A stretch of DNA of 64,000 nt from Marinobacter lutaoensis (GCF_001981305.1 NZ_MSCW01000003.1:99717-163716); one strand, 5' to 3'; counted from the first letter of the stretch, positions 11,764-21,526 are shown. The notes: a model not told the origin generated them from the sequence alone. A program made the numbers and translations.

Positions 11764-12132
11764 GTGCCATCCCCAGCCACCGACAAACGTCGATTTCACC
11801 GCATTGAATTCGATGCCCCCTGCGAGCTCCATTGCGAGGATCGGGTCTGGACGACCGAAGTGCTCGACATCTGCCTGAAAGGTGTGCTGGTGCGACGGCC
11901 GGAGGACTGGGACGTGCCCCTGCACAAACCCTGCGAGGTGGTGGTTCATCTGGACGAGCGGCAAACGGGAATCGTCATGGCGGTGGAGCTGCGCCATGTG
12001 GAACCGCATCGCCTGGGGTTCCAGTGTCGATATATCGACTTGGAAAGCGCCTCCCACTTGAAGCGCTTGGTGGAGCTGAATCTGGGCGATCCCACACTGC
12101 TGGAGCGCGAATTCGCCCACTTGCTGGAATAG
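11764..12132 (+). CDS. PilZ domain protein (predicted cyclic-di-GMP receptor)
   Basis: A single-domain protein of 122 residues. The first c-di-GMP motif RxxxR is present at Arg9-Arg13 (RRFHR). The second motif, normally DxSxxG, reads DICLKG at 35-40, with Cys replacing Ser. The rest fits the small beta-barrel (GVLVRRPEDW, VVHLDERQTGIVMAVELRH, HRLGFQCRYI). It starts with GTG; CCGGAGG six bases upstream fixes this start. It probably forms a single-gene transcript between hemE and the convergent radA. Stand-alone PilZ proteins commonly tune pilus, flagellar or exopolysaccharide functions; which one applies here is not visible. Confidence 0.88.
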   Translation: MPSPATDKRRFHRIEFDAPCELHCEDRVWTTEVLDICLKGVLVRRPEDWDVPLHKPCEVVVHLDERQTGIVMAVELRHVEPHRLGFQCRYIDLESASHLKRLVELNLGDPTLLEREFAHLLE

Positions 12133-12148
12133 CCCGTCGCGGCCCGGG

Positions 12149-13525
12149 TCAGAGCGACTCCAGTGCCGCCAGTGCATCCGCCAGCCGGGTGACTGGAATC
12201 ACCTGCATGCCGTCGACCGGTTTACGCGGCACGTTAGCCTTGGGGACCAGAGCCCGTGTGAAACCGTGCTTGGCGGCCTCGTAGATGCGTTCCTGGCCGT
12301 TCGGCACGGGTCGGATCTCGCCGGACAGTCCAACCTCGCCGAAGATCACCAGATCCTGAGGCAGTGCCCGGTCCCGGAAGGAGGATACGACCGCGGCGAG
12401 TAGGGCCAGATCGGCACTGGTCTCGCCCACCTTGACTCCGGCCACCACGTTGACGAACACGTCCTGATCGGAAACATGCAGGCCGCCGTGCCGGTGCAGT
12501 ACCGCCAGCAGCATCGCCAGCCGGTTCTGGTCCAGCCCCACGGCCACGCGCCGGGGATAGCCGCCCTGGGCCATGTCCACCAGGGCCTGAATTTCCACCA
12601 GCATGGGGCGGGTGCCTTCCCAAACCACCATGACCACGCTGCCCGGTGCCGCCTCCTCACCACGGTTGAGGAAGATGGCGCTGGGATTCCGGACCTCCTT
12701 CAGCCCCTGCTCCAGCATCGCGAACACGCCCAGCTCGTTGACTGCGCCGAACCGGTTCTTGATGCCCCGCAGGGTTCGGTAACGGCTGTCGCTGGAGCCT
12801 TCCAGCAGCACCGAGCAGTCGATCATGTGCTCCAGTACCTTGGGACCGGCCAGGCTGCCGTCCTTGGTGACGTGCCCAACCAGCAGCAGGATGGTGCCGG
12901 TCTGTTTGGCAAAACGGGTCAGGAACGCGGCACTCTCGCGCACCTGGGAGACGGAGCCCGGCGCGGATTCGATGTCCGCCACGTGCATTACCTGGATACT
13001 GTCCACCACCAGAATCCGCGGCTGCTCGGCTTCCGCCACCTGGATGATTCGCTCGACGCTGGTTTCGGACAGCATCTTCAGATCTCGGGTGGGCAGCCCC
13101 AGGCGCTTGGCGCGCATGGCAACCTGCTGCAGAGACTCCTCACCGGTCACGTACAGTGCCGGCACGCTGGCCGCCAGATGGCATACCGCCTGCAGCAGCA
13201 GAGTGCTCTTGCCGGCGCCGGGGTGGCCTCCCATGAGGACGGCTGAACCCGCCACCAGACCGCCACCGAGCACCCGGTCGAACTCCTGCATGCCGGTGCT
13301 GATCCGGGGCTGTTCGCGCAGGCTGACCTCGTCCAGGCGCTGGACCTCGGAGAGGCTGCCGGCGAAGCCGTCGAAACGGGCACCGCGGCTGCCTTTGGCG
13401 GCACCGCCAACCCCTCGCACCTCACTGATGGTGTTCCAGGCGTTGCAGGCGGTGCACTGGCCCTGCCATTTGGAATAGTCGGCACCGCACTCGGTGCAGA
13501 CGTAGGCGGTCCGGGGCCTGGCCAT
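12149..13525 (-). CDS. radA: DNA repair protein RadA
   Basis: RecA-related ATPase that promotes branch migration of recombination intermediates. The N-terminal zinc finger has Cys10, Cys13, Cys24 and Cys27 (CTECG ... QCTAC). It is followed by Walker A GGHPGAGKST near residue 100, the RadA-specific KNRFG motif (KNRFGAVNELGVF) and a C-terminal Lon-like domain (GGYPRRVAVGLDQNRLAMLLA). The length of 458 is normal. Its ATG shares one base with the ettA stop (TAATG), so it is translationally coupled to ettA. It is convergent with the PilZ gene, 16 bases apart. Confidence 0.96.
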   Translation of the reverse strand: MARPRTAYVCTECGADYSKWQGQCTACNAWNTISEVRGVGGAAKGSRGARFDGFAGSLSEVQRLDEVSLREQPRISTGMQEFDRVLGGGLVAGSAVLMGGHPGAGKSTLLLQAVCHLAASVPALYVTGEESLQQVAMRAKRLGLPTRDLKMLSETSVERIIQVAEAEQPRILVVDSIQVMHVADIESAPGSVSQVRESAAFLTRFAKQTGTILLLVGHVTKDGSLAGPKVLEHMIDCSVLLEGSSDSRYRTLRGIKNRFGAVNELGVFAMLEQGLKEVRNPSAIFLNRGEEAAPGSVVMVVWEGTRPMLVEIQALVDMAQGGYPRRVAVGLDQNRLAMLLAVLHRHGGLHVSDQDVFVNVVAGVKVGETSADLALLAAVVSSFRDRALPQDLVIFGEVGLSGEIRPVPNGQERIYEAAKHGFTRALVPKANVPRKPVDGMQVIPVTRLADALAALESL

Positions 13526-15186
13526 TACGCCAGCTTCTTGTATTTCATGCGGCGGGGCTGCATGGCGGAGTCGCCCTTGCGCCGCTTGAGGTCTTCGTCG
13601 TACTCACTGAAGTTGCCCTCGAAATACACCACCTCGCCGTCGTCCTCGAACGCCAGGATGTGGGTGGCGACGCGGTCCAGGAACCAACGGTCGTGAGAAA
13701 TCACCAGCGCCGAGCCAGGGAAATTGAGCAAGGCCTCCTCCAGGGCGCGCAGGGTTTCCACGTCCAGATCGTTGGTGGGCTCGTCCAGCAGCAGAACGTT
13801 ACCGCCCTGCTTGAGCAGCTTGGCCAGGTGCAGCCGATTGCGCTCGCCGCCGGAGAGGTCGCCGACGCGTTTCTGCTGATCGCTGCCCTTGAAGTTGAAA
13901 CGACCGACATAGGCCCGTGACGGTGTCTCGTAGTTGCCGACCCGGATGATATCCAAGCCATCGGAGACTTCTTCCCAGACGGTCTTGTTCGGGTCCAGTT
14001 CGCGCATCTGGTCCACGTAGGCCAGGTCCACGGTTTCTCCCAGGGTGATGGTGCCACTGTCCGGCTGTTCCAGTCCGGTCAGCATCCGGAACAGGGTGGA
14101 CTTACCGGCACCGTTGCCGCCGATGATGCCGACGATGGCGCCCGGTGGCACCCGGAAGGAGACGTTTTCGTACAGCAGTCGGCCGTCGAAGGATTTGCGG
14201 ACGTTCTCGACCTCGATGACCTTGTCGCCCAGGCGGGGGCCCGGTGGAATGTACAGCTCGTTGGTTTCGTTACGCTTCTGGAATTCCTGCGAGCTCATCT
14301 CTTCGAACCGGGCCAGGCGGGCCTTGCTCTTGGCCTGGCGGCCCTTGGCGTTGGCGCGAACCCACTCCAGCTCCTGCTTGACCGCCTTCTGATGCGCGGC
14401 CTCCTGCTTGGCTTCCATCTCCAGGCGTTTTTCCTTGGCCTCCAGCCACTGGCTGTAGTTGCCTTCGAACGGAATGCCCTGGCCACGGTCCAGCTCCAGA
14501 ATCCAGCCGGCGACGTTATCCAGGAAATAGCGGTCGTGGGTGATGGCGACGACGGTGCCCGGGTAGTCGTGCAGGAACCGTTCCAGCCAAGCCACGGATT
14601 CGGCGTCCAGGTGGTTGGTTGGCTCGTCCAGCAGCAGCATGTCCGGACCAGACAACAGCAGGCGGCACAGGGCCACGCGGCGACGCTCGCCGCCGGACAG
14701 GTGTTTCACCTTCTGGTCCCAGGGTGGCAGGCGTAGGGCGTCGGCGGCCACTTCCATCTTGCGCTCAATGTCGTGGCCATCGGTGGCCTGGATGAAGGCT
14801 TCCAGTTCACCCTGGCGTTTGGCCAGGGCGTCGAAGTCTGCGTCCGGTTCGGCATAGGCGGCGTAGACCTTGTCCAACTCGGCCAGTGCCTCGTGAACGC
14901 CGGCCACCGCCTCATCGACGATTTCCCGGACGGTTTTCTCATCATCCAGCTCCGGTTCCTGGGGCAGGTAGCCAACCTTGATGCCAGGCTGCGGGCGGGC
15001 TTCGCCGATGTAGTCCTGGTCCACACCCGCCATGATCCGGAGCAGGGTGGATTTACCGGCGCCGTTCAGACCCAGTACGCCGATCTTGGCGCCCGGGAAG
15101 AAGCTCAGGGATATGTCCTTGAGGATCTCGCGCTTGGGCGGGACGACCTTGCCCACGCGGTTCATGGTATATACATACTGGGCCAT
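13525..15186 (-). CDS. ettA: Energy-dependent translational throttle protein EttA (ABC-F)
   Basis: ABC-F ATPase with no membrane domain; in E. coli it binds the ribosomal E site and gates the first peptide bond according to energy state. Two ABC cassettes are present: Walker A GLNGAGKST (39-47) with signature LSGGERRRVALCRLLL, then Walker A GGNGAGKST with signature LSGGERNRLHLAKLL. The charged linker between them (KKNEL-type helices rich in Lys/Glu) is the P-site tRNA interaction motif region. The N-terminus MAQYVYTMNRVGKVVPPKRE is typical of EttA rather than Uup or YheS. It heads the ettA-radA transcript. Confidence 0.95.
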   Translation of the reverse strand: MAQYVYTMNRVGKVVPPKREILKDISLSFFPGAKIGVLGLNGAGKSTLLRIMAGVDQDYIGEARPQPGIKVGYLPQEPELDDEKTVREIVDEAVAGVHEALAELDKVYAAYAEPDADFDALAKRQGELEAFIQATDGHDIERKMEVAADALRLPPWDQKVKHLSGGERRRVALCRLLLSGPDMLLLDEPTNHLDAESVAWLERFLHDYPGTVVAITHDRYFLDNVAGWILELDRGQGIPFEGNYSQWLEAKEKRLEMEAKQEAAHQKAVKQELEWVRANAKGRQAKSKARLARFEEMSSQEFQKRNETNELYIPPGPRLGDKVIEVENVRKSFDGRLLYENVSFRVPPGAIVGIIGGNGAGKSTLFRMLTGLEQPDSGTITLGETVDLAYVDQMRELDPNKTVWEEVSDGLDIIRVGNYETPSRAYVGRFNFKGSDQQKRVGDLSGGERNRLHLAKLLKQGGNVLLLDEPTNDLDVETLRALEEALLNFPGSALVISHDRWFLDRVATHILAFEDDGEVVYFEGNFSEYDEDLKRRKGDSAMQPRRMKYKKLA

Positions 15187-15249
15187 GCTGGCTGTGTCCT
15201 CTGAAGTGTTCGGATCGGTGGCAAGACACCACGGATGGATGTGCCACGT

Positions 15250-15278
15250 AAGGTAGCGAAACCGGGAAACTATGGCAA
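15250..15278 (-). promoter_or_regulatory. Possible promoter of ettA-radA
   Basis: On the minus strand TTGCCA (15278-15273) and TACCTT (15255-15250) are 17 bases apart, 64 bases upstream of ettA. The -35 matches five of six bases; the -10 is weak. Confidence 0.4.
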
Positions 15279-15312
15279 TTGAGGGGATGCCGAAGCGGTG
15301 AGGCCGACGGCG

Positions 15313-15347
15313 CCGGTTGGTGCCCCGAAGGGTGATTTTCCAACCGG
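15313..15347. repeat. Inverted repeat in the ettA/glyA intergenic region
   Basis: Perfect 8-bp arms CCGGTTGG (15313-15320) and CCAACCGG (15340-15347) flank 19 bases that themselves contain CCC-GAA-GGG. It lies about 90 bases upstream of glyA, next to a possible -10 (TAGAAT, 15356-15361). No T-run follows, so it is not an intrinsic terminator; it may be an operator or leader hairpin. Confidence 0.4.
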
Positions 15348-15437
15348 TTTCAAGCTAGAATAACGGCCCAATTTTTCAGGGGTCTCCGGGGCGCCTGGCG
15401 TGTCCGGACCAGCCAAACAGACAGGGGCAGCACATCC

Positions 15438-16691
15438 ATGTTTAATCGTGAAATGAAAATCGCCGGTTTTGACGATGAGCTCTGGGGCGCGATGGAAGAT
15501 GAGCGCAAACGTCAGGAGGCGCACATTGAGCTGATCGCGTCCGAGAACTACACCAGTCCGCGGGTCATGGAAGCCCAGGGCAGTGTGCTGACCAACAAGT
15601 ACGCCGAGGGCTATCCGGGCAAACGCTACTACGGCGGCTGCGAGTTCGTCGACAAGGTCGAGACGCTGGCGATCGAGCGTGCCAAGCAGCTGTTCGGCGC
15701 CGCGTACGCCAACGTCCAGCCGCACTCCGGGTCCCAGGCCAACTCCGCCGTATTCATGGCGCTGCTCAAACCGGGCGACACCGTGCTGGGTATGAGCCTG
15801 GCCCATGGCGGGCACCTCACTCACGGCGCCAGCGTTAACTTCTCCGGCAAGATCTACCATGCGGTCCAGTATGGCCTGAACCCGGAGACCGGCCTGATTG
15901 ATTACGATGAGGTTGAGCGCCTGGCCGAGGAGCACAAGCCGAAGATGATCATCGCCGGCTTCTCCGCCTATTCCCAGGAGCTGGATTTCGCCCGTTTCCG
16001 GGCCATTGCCGACAAGGTGGGCGCCTACCTGTTCGTGGACATGGCCCACGTGGCTGGCTTGGTGGCCGCGGGAGTCTACCCGGATCCGGTGCCCCATGCC
16101 CACGTGGTCGCCACCACCACCCATAAGACCCTGCGCGGTCCGCGCGGTGGTTTGATCCTGGCCTGTGACGACGAGGAGATTCAGAAGAAACTGAATTCCG
16201 CCGTGTTCCCCGGTGGCCAGGGCGGCCCCCTGATGCACGTGATCGCGGCCAAAGCCGTGTGCTTTAAGGAGGCCATGAGTGACGAGTTCAAGGCCTATCA
16301 GCGCCAAGTGGTCAAGAACGCGGCGGCGATGGCGGATGTGTTCATTGAGCGCGGCTACGATGTGGTGTCCGGCGGTACCAGGAACCATCTGTTCCTGGTC
16401 AGCCTGATCAAGCAGGACATCACCGGCAAGGATGCGGATGCGGCGCTTGGGCGTGCCCATATCACCGTCAACAAGAACGCGGTGCCCAACGATCCGCGCT
16501 CGCCGTTCGTCACATCCGGCCTGCGCATCGGTACCCCGGCGGTGACCACCCGCGGTTTTGGCGAGGCCGAGTGCCGCGAGCTGGCGGGCTGGATGTGCGA
16601 CATCCTCGATAACCTGGAAGATGAGAGCGTGATCGAGCGCGTGCGTGGGCAGGTCGAAGCCCTGTGTGCCCGTTTCCCGGTCTACGGTTAA
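15438..16691 (+). CDS. glyA: Serine hydroxymethyltransferase
   Basis: PLP enzyme that interconverts serine plus tetrahydrofolate with glycine plus 5,10-methylene-tetrahydrofolate, the main source of one-carbon units. The PLP lysine is Lys230 in [13 protein letters not shown]. The N-terminal [20 protein letters not shown] and substrate segment [11 protein letters not shown] are fully conserved. The length of 417 is exact for bacteria. It is the first gene before nrdR, with a GC-rich hairpin between them. Confidence 0.98.
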   Translation: MFNREMKIAGFDDELWGAMEDERKRQEAHIELIASENYTSPRVMEAQGSVLTNKYAEGYPGKRYYGGCEFVDKVETLAIERAKQLFGAAYANVQPHSGSQANSAVFMALLKPGDTVLGMSLAHGGHLTHGASVNFSGKIYHAVQYGLNPETGLIDYDEVERLAEEHKPKMIIAGFSAYSQELDFARFRAIADKVGAYLFVDMAHVAGLVAAGVYPDPVPHAHVVATTTHKTLRGPRGGLILACDDEEIQKKLNSAVFPGGQGGPLMHVIAAKAVCFKEAMSDEFKAYQRQVVKNAAAMADVFIERGYDVVSGGTRNHLFLVSLIKQDITGKDADAALGRAHITVNKNAVPNDPRSPFVTSGLRIGTPAVTTRGFGEAECRELAGWMCDILDNLEDESVIERVRGQVEALCARFPVYG

Positions 16692-16710
16692 TCTTCTGGC
16701 AAGACCCCAG

Positions 16711-16733
16711 CCGGGCCACACCCCGTGGCCCGG
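16711..16733 (+). repeat. Perfect hairpin between glyA and nrdR
   Basis: CCGGGCCAC, 5-base loop, GTGGCCCGG. It ends 23 bases before the nrdR start and lacks a T-run. It may stabilise the glyA 3' end or mark an operon boundary; its effect cannot be told from sequence. Confidence 0.6.
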
Positions 16734-16756
16734 CGACGCTCCGGAGCCCCTGAACC

Positions 16757-17281
16757 ATGCATTGTCCTTTCTGTGGTGAAGCCGATACCAAGGTGATTGA
16801 CTCCCGGCTGGTGGCCGAGGGGGATCAGGTGCGTCGCCGCAGGGAGTGTCTGTCCTGCCACGAGCGGTTCACCACGTTTGAGACGGCCGAGCTGGTGATG
16901 CCCCGGGTGGTCAAGCAGGACGGTTCCCGGCAGCCGTTTGATGAGGACAAGTTGCGGGCCGGTATCATGAAGGCTCTGGAGAAACGCCCGGTCAGCATTG
17001 AGGCGATCGATGCCGCCATCAACCGGATCAAGTTCCGGCTGCGGGCCACCGGCGAGCGGGAAGTCAAGTCGATGCAGCTGGGTGAAGAGGTGATGACGGA
17101 GCTTCGGCAGCTGGATAAGGTGGCCTATGTCCGGTTCGCTTCGGTCTACCGGAGCTTTCAGGACATCAATGAGTTCAAGGAGGAAATCGAGCGCCTGTCC
17201 GCCAATAATCACGGCGAGCCGGCCGCGGTGGATGTCGCCAAGGCCCTGGCGGAAAATCACGCCAAGCAAGGGAAGTCATGA
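16757..17281 (+). CDS. nrdR: Transcriptional repressor NrdR
   Basis: Represses ribonucleotide reductase operons, sensing ATP/dATP. The zinc ribbon has Cys3, Cys6, Cys31 and Cys34 (MHCPFC ... ECLSC). It is followed by an ATP-cone at about 49-139 ([34 protein letters not shown]). At 174 residues it is about 15-20 longer than most because of an Ala/Asn/Glu-rich C-terminal extension. The stop overlaps the ribD ATG by four bases (ATGA). No NrdR box was recognised upstream of the gene itself; targets would be nrd genes elsewhere. Confidence 0.96.
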   Translation: MHCPFCGEADTKVIDSRLVAEGDQVRRRRECLSCHERFTTFETAELVMPRVVKQDGSRQPFDEDKLRAGIMKALEKRPVSIEAIDAAINRIKFRLRATGEREVKSMQLGEEVMTELRQLDKVAYVRFASVYRSFQDINEFKEEIERLSANNHGEPAAVDVAKALAENHAKQGKS

Positions 17282-18393
17282 GTTCTGTCCGTGACCGGGC
17301 GATGATGGCCCGGGCGATCCAGCTGGCATGGCGAGGGCGTTACTCCACGCACCCGAATCCCCGGGTGGGATGCGTCATTGCCCAGGGCGACCGGATCGTG
17401 GGCGAAGGCTGGCACGAGCGGGCCGGCGAGGCGCACGCCGAGGTTCGGGCACTGAGTCAGGCCGGAGCCGAGGCCCGGGGCGCCACCGCCTACGTTACCC
17501 TGGAACCCTGCAGTCATTTCGGTCGCACGCCGCCCTGTGCCCGGGCCTTGATCGACTCGGGGGTTGCCCGTGTCTTTGCTGCGATCACCGATCCCAATCC
17601 GGCGGTGTCCGGTCGTGGCTTGGCCATGCTCCGGAGCGCCGGCATCAAGGTGCACGAAGGGCTGTTGGCGGAGCAGGCCCGGCGCCTGAATCCCGGCTTT
17701 TTGAAACGGATGACCACCGGGCGTCCCTGGGTTCGTCTCAAGATGGCTGCCAGCTTGGATGGCCGTACCGCCATGGCCTCCGGGGAAAGCCAGTGGATCA
17801 CCGGCCCTGAGGCCCGTCAGGATGTCCAGCGCTTGCGTGCCATGAGTGACGCCATCCTCACCGGAGTGGGTACCGTCCTGGCCGATGACCCGGCGCTGAC
17901 GGTGCGGCGGGATCAGTTGGGGGACATTGGCGCGGCAACGGAACCCTCGCGTCAGCCCCTGAAAGTCATCGCCGACCGGGACGCGCGAACGCCGGTTACC
18001 TCGAAAGTCCTGCGTGGCGGCAATGTCCACCTGTACTGCGCCGCCGCCTCGGTGGCATCGGCCCGGGCGCAGGATCTGGCGGCCCTGGGCGTTGGTCTGA
18101 CCGGCATCGCCTGGACACCCCAGGGGGTGGATCTGGGGGAACTGCTGGATTCTCTGGGCGAGCAGGGTGTGAACGAACTGCTGGTGGAAGCCGGGCCGAC
18201 GCTGGCGGGCGCGTTCATCCGGGACGAGCTGGTGGATGAACTGTGGCTGTATCAGGCGCCCGTGTTTCTCGGCAGCACCGGCCGGCCGACGGCTCATCTG
18301 CCGCTGGAGCGGATGGCGGAAAAAGTGCAGTGGCAGGTCCTGGATCGACGTCAGGTGGGCGAGGATCAACGTTTGATTCTCACCCGTCGCTAA
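17278..18393 (+). CDS. ribD: Bifunctional riboflavin deaminase/reductase RibD
   Basis: Carries out the second and third steps of riboflavin synthesis from the GTP cyclohydrolase II product: ring deamination, then NADPH side-chain reduction. The deaminase zinc site is His53 and Glu55 (HAEVRAL) with Cys78 and Cys87 ([11 protein letters not shown]). The reductase domain from about 150 has [17 protein letters not shown] and the [12 protein letters not shown] motif. The length of 371 is normal. It is translationally coupled to nrdR. In most relatives riboflavin synthase (ribE) follows; here ribB comes next after 58 bases. Confidence 0.96.
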   Translation: MSSVRDRAMMARAIQLAWRGRYSTHPNPRVGCVIAQGDRIVGEGWHERAGEAHAEVRALSQAGAEARGATAYVTLEPCSHFGRTPPCARALIDSGVARVFAAITDPNPAVSGRGLAMLRSAGIKVHEGLLAEQARRLNPGFLKRMTTGRPWVRLKMAASLDGRTAMASGESQWITGPEARQDVQRLRAMSDAILTGVGTVLADDPALTVRRDQLGDIGAATEPSRQPLKVIADRDARTPVTSKVLRGGNVHLYCAAASVASARAQDLAALGVGLTGIAWTPQGVDLGELLDSLGEQGVNELLVEAGPTLAGAFIRDELVDELWLYQAPVFLGSTGRPTAHLPLERMAEKVQWQVLDRRQVGEDQRLILTRR

Positions 18394-18451
18394 TTCATCA
18401 AAGCAAGCTCCGGAGTGGCATTGCCACCCGGGCGCGAGGGTGCAACACGGT

Positions 18452-19567
18452 ATGGCACTGAACAGTATTGAAGAGATCATCGAAGATATCCGCCAGGGTA
18501 GGATGGTCATCCTGATGGATGACGAGGACCGCGAGAACGAGGGAGACCTGGTCATGGCGGCCGAACACTGTACGCCGGAGGCCATCAATTTCATGGCCAA
18601 GTTCGGGCGTGGCCTGATCTGTATGCCCATGACCCGCGAGCGCTGCGAGCAACTGGGGCTGCCTCTGATGGTGCAGCAGAACGCCTCCGGTTTTGGCACC
18701 AAGTTCACCCTGTCGATCGAGGCGCGTGAAGGCGTGACGACCGGCATTTCCGCCGCCGACCGGGCCCGTACCGTGCAGGCCGCGGTGGCCAAGGACGCCA
18801 AGCCGTCCGATCTGGTCCAGCCGGGCCATATTTTCCCGCTCATGGCGGATCCGGGCGGCGTGCTCAGCCGAGCCGGCCACACCGAGGCTGCCTGTGATCT
18901 CGCGGCGCTGGCCGGATGCGAGCCGGCGGGGGTCATCTGCGAGGTGATGAACGACGATGGCTCGATGGCGCGCCGGGAAGACCTGGAGCGGTTCGCGGAG
19001 CAGCATGGCCTGAAGATCGGGACCATCGCCGACCTGATCCACTACCGGACCACCAACGAGCGGACCATCGAGCTGTTGGATGAGAACGAGCTCGACACTG
19101 AATATGGCGTATTCTCGCTCCGCACCTATCGGGATACGATTCAGGGCGGCACTCATCTGGCGATGGTGAAAGGCGATATTTCCGGAGACGAGCCGGTGTT
19201 TGTCCGGGTGCACATCACCGACACCCTGCGTGATCTGCTGGGTGCGCGTCGCAAGGATTCCCCCAGCTGGCCGCTGCACCACGCACTCGCGAAGGTTGCA
19301 GCGGAGGGCAAGGGCGTTGTGGTCCTGCTCAACAGCGCCGAGGACAGCCACAACCTGGAAGACCGGATCCATGAGTTCTTCGACCGGGGCACCAAGCCTG
19401 CGGCGAAGGGCAGTGCCGGTGTGTATTTCACGGTGGGTACCGGCTCCCAGATTCTGCGTGACCTGGGGGTCCGCAAGATGCGTTTGCTGAGCCCGCCCGT
19501 CAAGTTTTCAGCCATTTCCGGATTCGACCTGGAAGTGGTGGAGTACGTACCCTTTTCCCCTGAATGA
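18452..19567 (+). CDS. ribB: 3,4-dihydroxy-2-butanone-4-phosphate synthase with degenerate GTP cyclohydrolase II domain (RibBX type)
   Basis: The N-terminal half (about residues 1-200) is a complete DHBP synthase, which makes the four-carbon unit of riboflavin from ribulose 5-phosphate: [17 protein letters not shown] and [20 protein letters not shown] are intact. The C-terminal half aligns with GTP cyclohydrolase II but lacks the zinc cysteines: where active enzymes have GSLRCDCG-type sequence this has [12 protein letters not shown]. No Cys occurs in this half, so it should not cleave GTP. Such RibBX hybrids have been described in Proteobacteria, so a separate ribA is expected elsewhere. ATG at 18452 ([10 protein letters not shown]) is preferred to an in-frame GTG at 18440. 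Confidence 0.9.
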   Translation: MALNSIEEIIEDIRQGRMVILMDDEDRENEGDLVMAAEHCTPEAINFMAKFGRGLICMPMTRERCEQLGLPLMVQQNASGFGTKFTLSIEAREGVTTGISAADRARTVQAAVAKDAKPSDLVQPGHIFPLMADPGGVLSRAGHTEAACDLAALAGCEPAGVICEVMNDDGSMARREDLERFAEQHGLKIGTIADLIHYRTTNERTIELLDENELDTEYGVFSLRTYRDTIQGGTHLAMVKGDISGDEPVFVRVHITDTLRDLLGARRKDSPSWPLHHALAKVAAEGKGVVVLLNSAEDSHNLEDRIHEFFDRGTKPAAKGSAGVYFTVGTGSQILRDLGVRKMRLLSPPVKFSAISGFDLEVVEYVPFSPE

Positions 19568-19613
19568 ACAACCCGGTTGCCGGTGTTCCCGGACAGCCCG
19601 TGAAGGAGCCAGC

Positions 19614-20090
19614 ATGGCAAATATCAAAGTGATTGAAGGTGATTTTACCCAGTGCAGTGGCCGTTACGCTCTGGTGGTGGGCCGCTTCAACGGCTTCGTG
19701 GTGGAACGTTTGGTTGAGGGCGCGGTGGACACCCTGCGCCGTCACGGCATCTCCGAGGACGATATTGTGATCGTCCGGGTGCCGGGAGCCTATGAGATGC
19801 CGCTGGCGGTCAAGCGCGTTGCCGAGACCGGGGACTATGACGCGATCATTGCCCTGGGGGCGGTGATCCGTGGCGGTACCCCACATTTCGAATACGTCGC
19901 GGGCGAGGCCTCCAGCGGCCTGGGCGCAGTGAGCCTGGACACCAACGTGCCGGTCACCTTTGGCGTGCTGACGGTGGACTCGATCGAGCAGGCGATCGAA
20001 CGTTCCGGTACTAAGGCCGGCAATAAGGGCGCGGAAGCCGCCCTCACTGCATTGGAAATGGTCAGCCTGTTCAAGACACTGGGTGAGTGA
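19614..20090 (+). CDS. ribH: 6,7-dimethyl-8-ribityllumazine synthase
   Basis: Condenses the RibD product (after dephosphorylation) with the RibB product to form lumazine, the direct precursor of riboflavin; usually a 60-mer or pentamer. Conserved elements are [44 protein letters not shown] and [15 protein letters not shown]. The length of 158 is normal. A strong ribosome site (AAGGAG) lies 6 bases before the ATG. The TGA overlaps the nusB ATG by one base. Confidence 0.97.
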   Translation: MANIKVIEGDFTQCSGRYALVVGRFNGFVVERLVEGAVDTLRRHGISEDDIVIVRVPGAYEMPLAVKRVAETGDYDAIIALGAVIRGGTPHFEYVAGEASSGLGAVSLDTNVPVTFGVLTVDSIEQAIERSGTKAGNKGAEAALTALEMVSLFKTLGE

Positions 20091-20566
20091 TGAGTACGAC
20101 CGACGATACCAGTCCCAAGCCTGCCTCTTCCGGACAGCCCAAGGCAGGCGATCGGCGCCGTGCCCGCGTGCTGGCGATGCAGGGGCTATACCAGCGCCAT
20201 TTCAGCAAGAGCGCCATCTCAGACATCGAAGCCGAGTTCATGGTCGACAACGACATGAGCAAGGTGGACCTGCTGTACTTCCGTGACCTGCTCCGGGGAG
20301 TGCACCGGGAGCAGGGCGAGCTGGATGCCTTGCTGGGGCCGGTCCTCGACCGGCCGATCGAGGAAGTCGATCCGATTGAATTGGCCATCGTTCGGTTGGG
20401 GGCCTACGAACTGAAGCACCGCCTGGATGTGCCCTACCGGGTTGTAATCAATGAGGGCATCGAGCTGGCCAAGCGCTTTGGCGGCACCGATGGCCACAAG
20501 TTCGTCAACAGTGTCCTGGACAAATTGAGCCGCCGCCTTCGTCTGGCCGAGACTCGTCCCCGCTGA
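20090..20566 (+). CDS. nusB: Transcription antitermination factor NusB
   Basis: Binds boxA RNA with NusE (S10) to build the antitermination complex on rRNA operons. The all-helical fold signature is RRRARVLAMQGLYQRHFS, with C-terminal PYRVVINEGIELAKRFGG and HKFVNSVLDKLSRRLR. It is 158 residues with a low-complexity Ser/Thr N-terminus. Start at ATG 20090, in a TGATG overlap with ribH, is preferred over GTG 20087. Confidence 0.96.
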   Translation: MSTTDDTSPKPASSGQPKAGDRRRARVLAMQGLYQRHFSKSAISDIEAEFMVDNDMSKVDLLYFRDLLRGVHREQGELDALLGPVLDRPIEEVDPIELAIVRLGAYELKHRLDVPYRVVINEGIELAKRFGGTDGHKFVNSVLDKLSRRLRLAETRPR

Positions 20567-20569
20567 GCC

Positions 20570-21526
20570 ATGGGCGAGTTTGACCTGATCCGCCGGTACT
20601 TCGATCCGGTGGCCCGAGAACAGGGCCACCCGGATCTGCGACTGGCCCTGGGGGATGACTGCGCCATCCTGCGGGTGCCGCCGGGACGGGATCTGGTATT
20701 TTCCATGGACACCCTGGTCGAGGGTGTCCACTTCCCCCGTGCCTATCCCGCTGAACGCCTCGCCTGGCGTGCCCTGGCGGCGGCCGCCAGTGATCTGGCG
20801 GCCATGGGCGCCGATCCGGTCTGTTTCACCCTGGCACTGACAATCCCCCGGTCCGAAGAGCGCTGGTTGGCGGCGTTTGCCCAGGGCCTGTCCGAGGCGG
20901 CCCGGTCGTTTGGGCTGGCGCTGGCGGGCGGTGATACCACGCGGGGGCCCCTGACGGTGACCCTGCAGGTGCAGGGTACCGTTCCCCAGGACCAGGCGCT
21001 CAGGCGCGACGGCGCGGCCGTTGGCGACCTGATTGTGGTGTCCGGAACCCTGGGCGATGCGGCGGCGGCCTTGGCCTATCTCGACGAACGCTCGCCGTCG
21101 GAGGATGCGCGGGCGCTGCTGGCCCGGTACCACCGTCCCGTGCCCCGGTTGGCGCTTGGGCAGGCCCTGCGCGGTATCGCGTCGGCCGCCATCGATGTGT
21201 CCGACGGTCTGGGGGCGGACCTCCAGCATCTGCTGTCACGTTCAGGTGTTGGCGCCTGCCTTGACCTGTCCCAACTGCCGTTGTCGCCGGCGCTGCGACG
21301 CTGCCGGGGTCCCGAGGCCTCGCATCTGGCCTGGTGCGGTGGCGATGATTACGAGTTGTGCGTGACCCTTCCAGAAACCGGCTGGCACCGGTTGGCGCCG
21401 GCCGTCCGGGCGCAGTTGACGCCGATCGGGCGGGTCGAGTCCAAACCGGGGCTTCGGTTTCAGGAGGGCACTCCGGAGCCGGATGGCTCGGCGGGGTTTG
21501 ATCACTTCAGGAGTGAGGACGGATGA
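20570..21526 (+). CDS. thiL: Thiamine-monophosphate kinase
   Basis: Makes thiamine diphosphate from thiamine monophosphate and ATP, the last step of cofactor synthesis. The N-terminal GEFDLIRRYF, the metal/ATP motifs GDDCAILRVPPG and MDTLVEGVHF, and the purM-type GGDTTRGP and AIDVSDGLGADLQHLL are all present. The length of 318 is standard. It starts 3 bases after nusB, and its stop overlaps the pgpA ATG (ATGA). The nusB-thiL-pgpA order is common in gammaproteobacteria. Confidence 0.96.
   Translation: MGEFDLIRRYFDPVAREQGHPDLRLALGDDCAILRVPPGRDLVFSMDTLVEGVHFPRAYPAERLAWRALAAAASDLAAMGADPVCFTLALTIPRSEERWLAAFAQGLSEAARSFGLALAGGDTTRGPLTVTLQVQGTVPQDQALRRDGAAVGDLIVVSGTLGDAAAALAYLDERSPSEDARALLARYHRPVPRLALGQALRGIASAAIDVSDGLGADLQHLLSRSGVGACLDLSQLPLSPALRRCRGPEASHLAWCGGDDYELCVTLPETGWHRLAPAVRAQLTPIGRVESKPGLRFQEGTPEPDGSAGFDHFRSEDG

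Noticed and set aside
18440..18451. GTG at 18440 as start of ribB
   Set aside because: The ATG at 18452 gives the conserved [10 protein letters not shown] start; the extra four residues are not conserved-looking.
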